The notes beneath the pieces were generated by a model. The model searched no databases. It saw nothing but the letters and a program-made list of their open reading frames with translations, and was not told the DNA's origin. Of a stretch of 9,067 nucleotides of DNA, positions 1-6,358 are shown piece after piece. The number at the start of each line of letters is the position of its first letter. Position 1 is the first letter of the stretch. Made by a program: the position numbers and the translations under genes. Origin of the DNA: JANNAT01 sp031422555 (GTDB taxonomy: Bacteria > Pseudomonadota > Alphaproteobacteria > Rhodobacterales > Rhodobacteraceae); NCBI GenBank assembly GCA_031422555.1, contig JANPLZ010000062.1, positions 1 through 9,067 on the forward strand, written 5' to 3'.

Positions 1-489
1 GGGGGCAAGGTAGACGCCGTGCAGCGCGCACTGGATTACATGGGCCTGACGCCGGGCCAGAAACTGTCTGATATCAAGATCGACACGGTGTTCATTGGGT
101 CTTGCACCAATGGCCGGATCGAAGATCTGCGCGCCGCGGCGGCCATTCTGAAGGGCAAAACCAAGAAAGCCGGTTTGCGGGCCATGGTGGTGCCCGGCTC
201 TGGCCTTGTGCGGGCGCAAGCCGAGGCAGAGGGTCTGGCGCAGATTTTCATCGACGCCGGATTTGAATGGCGTCTAGCCGGCTGTTCCATGTGTTTGGCG
301 ATGAACCCCGATCAACTGGCCCCCGGCGAGCGGTGCGCCGCCACCAGCAACCGCAACTTTGAAGGCCGCCAGGGCCGCGGTGGCCGCACCCATCTGCTGT
401 CACCCCAAATGGCCGCAGCCGCAGCGATCACCGGTCACCTGACCGATGTGCGCGAGATGATGACTGATCCAATGCCAGCAAACGCCTAA
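1..489 (+). CDS. leuC: 3-isopropylmalate dehydratase large subunit, C-terminal part (5' end outside window)
   Basis: This is the last 162 residues of LeuC, open from the first base of the window in frame 1. LeuC and LeuD form isopropylmalate isomerase, which converts 2-isopropylmalate to 3-isopropylmalate in cytoplasmic leucine synthesis. The 4Fe-4S ligands are visible: one Cys in FIGSCTNGR (residue 35 of the fragment) and two in GCSMCLAMNPD (95 and 98). The 60-residue and 3-residue spacings match those known for aconitase-family LeuC. Other family motifs present are VVPGSG, the TSNRNFEGRQG stretch and the C-terminal LLSPQMAAAAA block. The TAA stop merges with the Shine-Dalgarno of leuD, and leuD starts 12 nt downstream, so the two are cotranscribed. 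The fragment looks intact and functional; only the N-terminal two thirds is missing because of the window edge. Confidence 0.97.
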   Translation, partial: GGKVDAVQRALDYMGLTPGQKLSDIKIDTVFIGSCTNGRIEDLRAAAAILKGKTKKAGLRAMVVPGSGLVRAQAEAEGLAQIFIDAGFEWRLAGCSMCLAMNPDQLAPGERCAATSNRNFEGRQGRGGRTHLLSPQMAAAAAITGHLTDVREMMTDPMPANA

Positions 490-501
490 GGAGCCGGAAA
501 A

Positions 502-1107
502 ATGGAAAAATTCACCACCCTCACCGGCATTGCAGCGCCTATGCCATTGGTCAATATCGACACCGATATGATCATCCCAAAGCAGTTTTTGAAAACCATC
601 GCCCGTACCGGGCTTGGCGTGAACCTGTTTGACGAGATGCGCTATCATCTGGACGGAACCGAGATCACGGATTTCGTGCTAAACCAGCCCGCATACCGGC
701 AATCTGAAATTATCGTGGCAGGTGATAACTTTGGCTGCGGCTCTTCGCGTGAACATGCGCCTTGGGCCTTGCTGGATTTCGGCATCCGCTGTGTGATCTC
801 GACCAGCTTTGCCGACATCTTTTATAACAACTGCTTCAAAAATGGCATTTTGCCCATCGTGATGCCCGCCGATGTGGTCAAAGTGCTGATGACGGATGCC
901 CAGCGCGGCGCGAATGCGCGGATCAGCGTGGATTTGCAGGCGCAAACCGTAACAACGTCGGATGGTCAGGTATTTTCGTTCGAAGTCGATGCCTTCCGCA
1001 AGCACTGTCTGATGAACGGGCTGGATGATATCGGGCTGACTTTGGAAAAAGCGGCGGCGATAGACACATTTGAAAAACGCAATTCTGCCCTGCACCCTTG
1101 GGCCTGA
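502..1107 (+). CDS. leuD: 3-isopropylmalate dehydratase small subunit
   Basis: Complete 201-residue LeuD, the usual length for the bacterial small subunit. It pairs with LeuC to form the isomerase of the second leucine-specific step. Visible family signatures are NIDTDMIIPKQF (residues 18-29), the substrate-loop motif GDNFGCGSSREHAPWAL (74-90), and FADIFYNNCFKNG a little further on. The ATG start is fixed by a strong Shine-Dalgarno, AAGGAG at 488-493, which overlaps the leuC stop codon and sits 8 nt before the start. The gene is followed 24 nt after its stop by an intrinsic terminator, so leuCD ends here as a transcription unit. No missing residues or odd composition were seen. Confidence 0.98.
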   Translation: MEKFTTLTGIAAPMPLVNIDTDMIIPKQFLKTIARTGLGVNLFDEMRYHLDGTEITDFVLNQPAYRQSEIIVAGDNFGCGSSREHAPWALLDFGIRCVISTSFADIFYNNCFKNGILPIVMPADVVKVLMTDAQRGANARISVDLQAQTVTTSDGQVFSFEVDAFRKHCLMNGLDDIGLTLEKAAAIDTFEKRNSALHPWA

Positions 1108-1131
1108 ACTGCCATTCCCTACCAGATCTTG

Positions 1132-1156
1132 GGCCGCCCCATAGGGCGGCCTTTTT
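1132..1156 (+). terminator. Rho-independent terminator after leuD
   Basis: Perfect 8-bp GC-rich stem GGCCGCCC (1132-1139) / GGGCGGCC (1144-1151), loop CATA, followed directly by five T (1152-1156). It lies 24 nt past the leuD stop and separates the leu genes from the next gene. The form is canonical; activity is inferred. Confidence 0.92.
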
Positions 1157-1252
1157 CTTACCACGTTCTTGATTCAATCCTGCAACACCTTTTCCCACAA
1201 AGCGCCTTATTAGGATGTTCATCTTAACCAAGCTGTTGCTGTCTTTCGGGAA

Positions 1253-1258
1253 AGAAGG
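1253..1258 (+). promoter_or_regulatory. Ribosome binding site supporting a TTG start
   Basis: AGAAGG lies 6 nt before the TTG at 1265. It is the only well-placed Shine-Dalgarno near the 5' end of the following membrane-protein gene, and so decides for the TTG start over the internal GTG and ATG codons. Confidence 0.6.
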
Positions 1259-1264
1259 CAAGAA

Positions 1265-2203
1265 TTGGGCAAGAATGAGGCAGTCCGCCACAATGTGCGG
1301 GGTCTAAGCGGAATAAGGGACTGGCTTAGCACCGGTCCTGTCCGATTTGAGGGTGGCAAGGCAGTGTTTTCACGGCTGACAGGCGCAATAGTGCGAATGA
1401 TTCTGGTGATGGTGCTGGTTGCCACGCCGTCGGTGGTGTTGGTCGATATCAGCGCCGATACCAAGCAAATGGTGGCCCTTGTTGCCCTGTTTGCCGGCAT
1501 GCTGACGTTTGTTGAGTATAACGCGACCTATCCCAGCCTTGTCGAGTTTCGCGACGCGCCGCCGTTCAACCGCGTCCGGTTCTTGATGCTTTTGGCGACC
1601 GTGTTTTGTTTGTCCGCCATCGAGCGCGGCAAAGTCGTGGCGTCGACCCTGACCGAATTTACCGATGCCGTCGGCACTTTGATCGGGGTGTCGATGGACT
1701 TTCCTTATAGTCCGGTGCGGCTGGCCACTTTGATGGTTGCGGATTCAGCCTCGGCGGATCAGGTGGCTGCCATTCGAACTGCGGCCGGAATGGCCTATCT
1801 GATCTCGCTGATTTCCCTGGCAGTGTTTGTGATCTTGCTAAAAGTCGGGCGCTGGCCGAACCGGGGCAAGCCGTTCAATGTTTGGGTAAACCTGCCGACC
1901 TTCGATCCAACCGTTGGGGGCGATGTGGTGGCGCGCCTGATGCGCGATGCCCGTGTTAACATTGCGTTAGGGTTTTTGCTGCCATTCTTGACGCCAGCAG
2001 TGGTTAAAATCGGCTCCATGGGGTTTGAACCTTTGGCGCTGACCTCGCCGCAAACCTTGATATGGACGTTGACGGCATGGGCCTTTCTTCCCGCCAGCCT
2101 GTTTATGCGCGGCATCGCCATGGGCCGGATTGCCGATATGATTCAACAGTCGCGCACCGCGAACGGCCTGGCGGAAGCTGGCAAGCGGTATGCAGCGGCC
2201 TGA
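1265..2203 (+). CDS. Conserved multi-pass membrane protein of unknown function
   Basis: This protein of 312 residues has about six hydrophobic segments, roughly at residues 43-62, 69-88, 104-120, 176-196, 230-255 and 262-284. I recognise no catalytic or transport motif. Distinctive stretches are the soluble N-terminal GPVRFEGGKAVFSRLTG, the EYNATYPSLVEFRDAPPFNR loop, MDFPYSPVRLATLM, and FNVWVNLPTFDP. It resembles conserved hypothetical membrane proteins of Rhodobacterales; that is recollection, not a search. The TTG start is preferred because AGAAGG stands 6 nt upstream; the first in-frame ATG (1397) would remove 44 residues, including the soluble segment. It lies 157 bp after leuD, behind the terminator, so it needs its own promoter; none is obvious. 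Its TGA stop abuts the next gene, suggesting coupling. Confidence 0.85.
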   Translation: MGKNEAVRHNVRGLSGIRDWLSTGPVRFEGGKAVFSRLTGAIVRMILVMVLVATPSVVLVDISADTKQMVALVALFAGMLTFVEYNATYPSLVEFRDAPPFNRVRFLMLLATVFCLSAIERGKVVASTLTEFTDAVGTLIGVSMDFPYSPVRLATLMVADSASADQVAAIRTAAGMAYLISLISLAVFVILLKVGRWPNRGKPFNVWVNLPTFDPTVGGDVVARLMRDARVNIALGFLLPFLTPAVVKIGSMGFEPLALTSPQTLIWTLTAWAFLPASLFMRGIAMGRIADMIQQSRTANGLAEAGKRYAAA

Positions 2204-3240
2204 TTTGGCTGCTGTTTTGTGGAATTGCCCCCGCCGATACTTTGCGGATCGCCACCTATAACCCCGAGTTGACGGATCAGGGCCCCGGCCTTGTGTTGCA
2301 GGCCCTGCGCCGGGGTGACGATCCAAAAATGGTTGCGGTTGCTGGCGTGATCGTGGCCCTTGATGCCGATATACTGCTGTTAACCGGCATAGATTATGAT
2401 GCCACTGGCTTGACGCTGCGCGCATTGGCCGACACCCTTGCCAAAGCCGGGTCACCCTATCCGCATCAATTGGCTTTGCGACCAAATACCGGCCTTGCCA
2501 CCGGGCTTGATCTGGATGGCAATGGGCGTCTGGGAGAGCCGCGCGATGCCATGGGCTACGGCCGCTATGCCGGGGCCGCGGCGATGGCGATGGCGATCTT
2601 GTCACGCTACCCGATAGATACCGCCGGGATTCGCGATTTCAGCACCTTTCTTTGGGCCGATCTGCCCAACGCCCTTATGCAAGACAGCGCTGACATCCGG
2701 GCCATTCAGCGGCTGTCGACAACGGGCATGTATGAGATGCCAATTGCGATGCCAAACGGTAAATCCCTGCGATTGCTGGTATATTATGCAACCCCCCCGG
2801 TGTTTGATGGGCCGGAAGATCGCAACGGGAGGCGCAACCATGATGAAACCGCGTTTTGGCTGCGTTTGATCGCGGGCGATGTGCCACTTCCACCGCCGAA
2901 GCCGCCCTTTGTGCTGTTGGGCCAGCCCAATCTTGACCCGGCGGATGGTGAGGGTCGGCAAGACGCTATCCGCGGATTGCTGAACACCGCAGCACTGCAA
3001 GACCCAGCCCCACGCGGCACCCACGGCCGTATTGAACCGGGTCATAAAGGCGATGCGGCCTTGGACACGGCGCTTTACCCTGCGATCGGCGGGTTGCGGG
3101 TGGAACAGGTTTTGCCGTCCGCAGACCTGACCATCACCAACGCGGGCGTGTTATGGCCACCCGATACAGATCCGCTGGCCGAGGTGCTGGCCACGGCCTC
3201 ACGCCATCGCCCGGTTTGGGTGGATGTGATGCGGCCCTAA
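2200..3240 (+). CDS. Secreted endonuclease/exonuclease/phosphatase (EEP) fold protein, degenerate active site; start unclear
   Basis: The frame reads a hydrophobic leader, LIWLLFCGIAPA, then DTLRIATYNPEL, the EEP opening motif. Later marks are LDADILLLTGIDYD (residues 54-67 counting from CTG 2200), AILSRYPI (132-139), PPVFDGPEDRNGRRNHDE (199-216), GQPNLDP (241-247), LRVEQVLPSADL (299-310) and SRHRPVWVDV (334-343). This architecture is that of exported EEP hydrolases of about 350 residues. Several usual catalytic positions differ: Gly63 for Glu, Gln242 for the Asp of GDxN, Glu302-Gln303 for Asp-Tyr; Asn21, Asn244 and His336 remain. No ATG, GTG or TTG precedes the leader in frame except far upstream (2062, 2077), deep inside the previous gene. 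CTG 2200 would overlap the upstream stop as CTGA. Alternatively, ATG 2190 would join this frame if one C of the GGCC at 2197-2200 were absent. It may be a pseudoenzyme or a decaying gene. Confidence 0.75.
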   Translation: MIWLLFCGIAPADTLRIATYNPELTDQGPGLVLQALRRGDDPKMVAVAGVIVALDADILLLTGIDYDATGLTLRALADTLAKAGSPYPHQLALRPNTGLATGLDLDGNGRLGEPRDAMGYGRYAGAAAMAMAILSRYPIDTAGIRDFSTFLWADLPNALMQDSADIRAIQRLSTTGMYEMPIAMPNGKSLRLLVYYATPPVFDGPEDRNGRRNHDETAFWLRLIAGDVPLPPPKPPFVLLGQPNLDPADGEGRQDAIRGLLNTAALQDPAPRGTHGRIEPGHKGDAALDTALYPAIGGLRVEQVLPSADLTITNAGVLWPPDTDPLAEVLATASRHRPVWVDVMRP

Positions 3241-4098
3241 CGCCAGCGCCGCCACATGCGCGGCCACGACATCGGCAAACGCCGTTTGTTTGAAATCAGG
3301 CAGCAACGCCGCCATTGGTGCAGGATCAAGACGGTGCGGCGTGTTCATCAAATAACGCATTTCGATCAATTCGCGCGCCAACTCCCAAAACGGCGCAGCA
3401 ACTCGCATGAACCACCACGGAAACGATGTGTAGGCATAACTGCGACCGGTTTGCCGTTGTAATTCGTCACGCAGATTATCCATCGAAAACGTATGCCCGG
3501 CAAAGGGCACATCCGAATACTGCGGAAGTTTGGCACGAATCGCCGCCAAATTTACCGCCGCGCGCGCCATATCCGGCAAATAGGCATAGGCTCGGGGCAC
3601 CGCAGGCGCCCCCATCAAGGCGATCTTGCCCTTGGACACCGATTTCAGCGCAACCATATTCATGGCGGTTGTTGGCTTTGCCTCGTCCAGAAAATCGCCG
3701 CCGCGCAGCAAGATCACCTGCACCTTTGCACCGCGATAAGATGCCTCCATCGCTTTGCGAATCTGGCCTTTGCGCGACACCGGCCGATGCGGCGTGTCGG
3801 GGCCCCACGGTGCCGGTTGATCGCCGTAAGGATAGACATTTCCCGGCACAATCACGGTGGCGCCCGACGCCGTTGCCGCCGCAATCACCTGCGCGGTGAC
3901 CTGCGGGATCAATCGCGCCCAATCATGATACATCGGCGGGTTCAGCCCATTCACGATGACATCCGCCCCAATTGCGGCGGCGGTCATGTCGGTGCCGCGT
4001 TGATACTTCCGAACCTGCCAGCCTGTTGCGGCAAATGCCTGTGCAGCGCGGCTGCCGAACAACCCGGATGCGCCCAAAACCAAAACCGTGCCTGTCAT
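3199..4098 (-). CDS. NAD(P)-binding epimerase/dehydratase-like protein (atypical SDR)
   Basis: 299 residues with an N-terminal Rossmann fold: TGTVLVLGASGLFGS carries the GxxGxxG nucleotide-binding glycines at 9, 12 and 15. Typical extended-SDR features follow: VIVNGLNPP (48-55), VPGNVYPYGDQPAPWG (from 84), which takes the place of the catalytic Tyr region, and a PDMARAAVNLA segment. The substrate is not deducible; sugar-nucleotide epimerase, dehydratase or NmrA-like reductase are all possible. The start at 4098 is chosen because AGGAG (4105-4109) lies exactly 6 nt upstream; the ATG at 4104 touches that Shine-Dalgarno and the ATG at 4146 lacks one. It is divergent from the LysR gene, a layout in which the regulator usually controls the neighbour. 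Its last 42 nt overlap the 3' end of the EEP-fold gene, giving a tail GPHHIHPNRAMA. Confidence 0.9.
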   Translation of the reverse strand: MTGTVLVLGASGLFGSRAAQAFAATGWQVRKYQRGTDMTAAAIGADVIVNGLNPPMYHDWARLIPQVTAQVIAAATASGATVIVPGNVYPYGDQPAPWGPDTPHRPVSRKGQIRKAMEASYRGAKVQVILLRGGDFLDEAKPTTAMNMVALKSVSKGKIALMGAPAVPRAYAYLPDMARAAVNLAAIRAKLPQYSDVPFAGHTFSMDNLRDELQRQTGRSYAYTSFPWWFMRVAAPFWELARELIEMRYLMNTPHRLDPAPMAALLPDFKQTAFADVVAAHVAALALGPHHIHPNRAMA

Positions 4099-4104
4099 TG
4101 TCAT

Positions 4105-4109
4105 CTCCT
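4105..4109 (-). promoter_or_regulatory. Ribosome binding site deciding the epimerase-like start
   Basis: On the minus strand AGGAG is followed by ATGACA and then ATG. Standard 6-nt spacing points to the second ATG (4098) as the start; the first would have zero spacing. Confidence 0.75.
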
Positions 4110-4110
4110 G

Positions 4111-4127
4111 TTTCTGAATTCCAGAAA
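4111..4127. promoter_or_regulatory. Dyad TTTCTG-N5-CAGAAA in the epimerase-like leader
   Basis: Perfect 6-bp inverted repeat with a 5-nt spacer, ending one nt before the Shine-Dalgarno of the minus-strand gene. It could be a protein-binding operator or a short mRNA hairpin in the 5' leader. Function is inferred from position only. Confidence 0.4.
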
Positions 4128-4138
4128 TAGATATTCGT

Positions 4139-4161
4139 TTTAGCAATAGACACTGGCTAAA
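4139..4161. promoter_or_regulatory. Candidate LysR-family operator, TTTAGC-N11-GCTAAA
   Basis: Perfect 6-bp inverted repeat (4139-4144 and 4156-4161) separated by 11 nt, in the middle of the divergent region. LysR-type regulators commonly bind interrupted dyads of this scale near divergent promoters, often autoregulating and controlling the adjacent gene. The centre does not have T and A exactly at the symmetric N11 positions (it has C and G), so it is a plausible rather than textbook LysR box. Confidence 0.5.
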
Positions 4162-4174
4162 TACGCAGCCTCAT

Positions 4175-4190
4175 CATACAAAAATGTATG
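4175..4190. promoter_or_regulatory. Dyad CATACA-AAAA-TGTATG spanning the lysR-type start codon
   Basis: Perfect 6-bp inverted repeat with an AAAA spacer; its right arm ends with the ATG of the regulator gene. It may be an RNA hairpin that masks the start or a protein site. The regulator has no clear Shine-Dalgarno, which makes the placement more noticeable. Confidence 0.35.
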
Positions 4191-5093
4191 GATAAGTCTG
4201 ACTGGACGATCACACGATCTTTCCTTGCGGTGGCTGAAACGGGGTCGCTTTCGGCGGCGGCGCGGGCGTTGAACCTAAGCCAGCCCACGCTAGGCCGCCA
4301 CATTGCAGAACTGGAGGCGGACCTGAACTTGACGTTGTTCACGCGAACGGCGCGCGGACTGCTGCAAACCGAGGCGGCAAAAGCCCTGTTGCCCCACGCG
4401 ATGGCGATGCGCGACGCCGCTGCAAGGCTGTCCCTCGCGGCGGCCGGTCAGGAAGAAACCGTTTCCGGCACCGTGCGCGTTACCGCCAGCCGCATCGTTG
4501 CCAATTACATCTTGCCTGCGATGCTGGCCCAACTGCGCCTGGTGGAACCAAACATCCAGATCGAATTGGTGCCATCTGACAGCAGCGAAAATCTGCTGTT
4601 CCGCGAGGCCGACATTGCGCTGCGGATGTATCGCCCCACCCAACTGGATGTCATCACATCCTATCTGTGCGATCTGCCGCTTGGGCTTTACGCGACCCCC
4701 GGCTATATCGGCAAATTTGGCATGCCGCAGAATTTCGAAGACCTTGCAGCGCATGAATTTGTTGGGTTCGACAGGTCGGACGCGTTGATTGGCATCATGC
4801 GCAAGTTGGGATTTGACCGGGTGCGCGAAGATTTCGCGCTGCGGTGCGACGATCAGATTGTGTATTGGAGCCTTGTGCGGGCCGGCTGTGGCATTGGTGG
4901 CATGCAAACCATGATCGCCGAGGCTGATCCGGCAGTGGTGCGGGTTGCGCCGTTTATCCCTTTGCCTGCCTTGCCGGTTTGGCTGACCGCTGCCGAAGCG
5001 TTGCGCCAAACCCCCCGGATCCGGCGGGTGTTTGATCACCTAAGCCACAGTTTCAAAGCACTTCGGCTTGACCCGACCCCGCCCATTGGCTAG
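4188..5093 (+). CDS. LysR-family transcriptional regulator
   Basis: 301 residues, the normal LysR length. The N-terminal winged helix-turn-helix (about residues 5-64) reads FLAVAETGSLSAAARALNLSQPTLGRHIAELEADL, the classic LysR DNA-binding segment, followed by LFTRTARGLLQTEA. A linker helix leads to a periplasmic-binding-like effector domain from about residue 90 (GTVRVTASRIVANYILPAM onward). The ligand is not deducible. ATG 4188 is the only likely start because an in-frame TAA lies at 4158-4160; no good Shine-Dalgarno precedes it, only A-rich sequence. The gene is divergent from the epimerase-like gene, which is its most probable target, together with itself. leuB follows 33 nt downstream on the same strand, so cotranscription with leuB is possible, but nothing in the protein marks it as a leucine regulator. 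Confidence 0.95.
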   Translation: MDKSDWTITRSFLAVAETGSLSAAARALNLSQPTLGRHIAELEADLNLTLFTRTARGLLQTEAAKALLPHAMAMRDAAARLSLAAAGQEETVSGTVRVTASRIVANYILPAMLAQLRLVEPNIQIELVPSDSSENLLFREADIALRMYRPTQLDVITSYLCDLPLGLYATPGYIGKFGMPQNFEDLAAHEFVGFDRSDALIGIMRKLGFDRVREDFALRCDDQIVYWSLVRAGCGIGGMQTMIAEADPAVVRVAPFIPLPALPVWLTAAEALRQTPRIRRVFDHLSHSFKALRLDPTPPIG

Positions 5094-5126
5094 GCCACGC
5101 GCAACGATTTCATTGTGGAGCCGATC

Positions 5127-6233
5127 ATGGCCAATCCTACCCTTCTTATTCTTGCTGGAGACGGTATCGGCCCTGAAGTGATGGCCGAAGTTAAGAAGAT
5201 CATCGGTTGGTTTGGCACCCATCGGGCCGTCGCTTTTGATGTTACCGAAGATTTGGTTGGTGGCTGTGCCTATGACGTGCACGGCGTGCCGTTGACGGAT
5301 GAGACCATGGCCCGCGCCCAAGCCGTGGATGCGGTTTTGCTGGGGGCCGTGGGTGGTCCGAAATACGACAGCTTGGATTTTTCAGTAAAGCCCGAACGCG
5401 GGTTGCTGCGGTTGCGCAAGGAAATGGATTTGTTTTCCAACCTGCGCCCGGCCCAATGCTTTGACGCGCTGGCCGATTTTTCCAGCCTGAAACGCGAGAT
5501 CGTGGCGGGCCTTGATATTGTTATCGTGCGCGAATTGACCTCTGGCGTCTACTTTGGCGAGCCGCGCGGCATTTTTGTCGAAGGCAACGAACGGGTCGGG
5601 ATCAACACCCAGCGCTATACCGAATCCGAGATCGCCCGGGTGGCGCGTTCGGCGTTCGAGTTGGCCCGCAAGCGCAGCAATCGGGTCTGTTCGATGGAAA
5701 AAGCCAACGTGATGGAATCGGGCATTCTGTGGCGCGAAGTGGTGCAGGAAATCCACGATAAGGAATATCCTGACGTTCAGCTGTCGCATATGTATGCCGA
5801 CAATGGTGCGATGCAGTTGGTGCGCGCGCCCAAGCAGTTTGACGTCATTGTCACCGACAATCTGTTCGGCGATGTGTTGTCGGACTGTGCCGCGATGCTG
5901 ACAGGGTCGCTGGGCATGTTGCCGTCGGCTTCGCTAGGCGCACCGATGGCCAACGGACGGCCCAAGGCGCTGTATGAACCGGTTCATGGCTCGGCCCCGG
6001 ATATCACCGGGCAAGGCAAAGCCAATCCGATTGCCTGCATCCTTAGTTTTGCAATGGCGCTGCGCTATTCCTTCGACATGGGCGATGATGCCACCCGCGT
6101 CGAGGCTGCGGTTGAAAAAGTGCTGGCCGACGGGTTGCGCACTGCCGATCTGATGGGCCCCGATGGCGGCACACCCATTTCCACCAGCCAGATGGGCGAC
6201 GCTGTTATTGCGGCGCTAACCGCCAGTCTATAG
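5127..6233 (+). CDS. leuB: 3-isopropylmalate dehydrogenase
   Basis: 368 residues. LeuB oxidises and decarboxylates 3-isopropylmalate to 2-ketoisocaproate with NAD+ and Mg2+/Mn2+, the step after LeuCD. Seen in order: GDGIGPEV (11-18), the arginine-rich substrate site with Arg97, Arg107 and Arg135, RELTSGVYFGEPRG (135-148) with Tyr142, catalytic Lys192 in MEKANVMESG, metal ligands Asp225, Asp249 and Asp253 in the MYADNGAM and NLFGDVLSD blocks, and the NAD-binding GSAPDITGQGKANP (288-301). Roles are by homology to characterised LeuB. ATG 5127 is chosen over GTG 5115 because GGAG (5117-5120) lies 6 nt before it and MANPTLLILAGDGIG is the usual N-terminus. It is 33 nt after the LysR gene and about 4 kb from leuD. 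All key residues are present. Confidence 0.98.
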   Translation: MANPTLLILAGDGIGPEVMAEVKKIIGWFGTHRAVAFDVTEDLVGGCAYDVHGVPLTDETMARAQAVDAVLLGAVGGPKYDSLDFSVKPERGLLRLRKEMDLFSNLRPAQCFDALADFSSLKREIVAGLDIVIVRELTSGVYFGEPRGIFVEGNERVGINTQRYTESEIARVARSAFELARKRSNRVCSMEKANVMESGILWREVVQEIHDKEYPDVQLSHMYADNGAMQLVRAPKQFDVIVTDNLFGDVLSDCAAMLTGSLGMLPSASLGAPMANGRPKALYEPVHGSAPDITGQGKANPIACILSFAMALRYSFDMGDDATRVEAAVEKVLADGLRTADLMGPDGGTPISTSQMGDAVIAALTASL

Positions 6234-6358
6234 GGAACCGGGCCTGCATTCTTTTGCGGTTTGGTCGTTCTGGCCTTGATCTTTGCCGCTGGCAGGGCGA
6301 CTGATGCGTCTTGATTGATTTGCGCCATTTTGACGCAGCTTTGCCGGACAACACACAC
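6234..6358. other. Intergenic region between leuB and the transporter gene
   Basis: 125 bp without a gene and with no convincing terminator for leuB. A perfect 6-bp inverted repeat TGCGTC (6305-6310) / GACGCA (6332-6337), 21 nt apart, lies just upstream of the transporter start and could be a regulatory dyad. A TTG at 6311 is in frame with the transporter, but the hydrophobic protein starts naturally at ATG 6359. Confidence 0.4.

Noticed and set aside
1157..1264. Promoter for the membrane-protein gene
   Set aside because: The region must hold one, but no -35/-10 pair with proper spacing stands out; I do not place one.
2062..2199. In-frame ATG at 2062 as start of the EEP-fold gene
   Set aside because: It would put 46 residues before the signal peptide and overlap the membrane-protein gene by 142 nt. 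The extra residues are polar and look like a shadow of the other frame.
3493..4143. 216-codon open frame on the + strand
   Set aside because: It lies wholly opposite the epimerase-like gene, has a His/Arg-rich low-information translation and no Shine-Dalgarno; the minus-strand gene has clear family motifs.
4290..5039. 249-codon open frame on the minus strand
   Set aside because: It is antisense to the LysR regulator, rich in Gln/His/Arg, and shows no recognisable domain.
6236..6261. AACCG ... CGGTT as a leuB terminator
   Set aside because: Only a 5-bp stem with a 16-nt loop and no T run follows, so it is not a credible intrinsic terminator.
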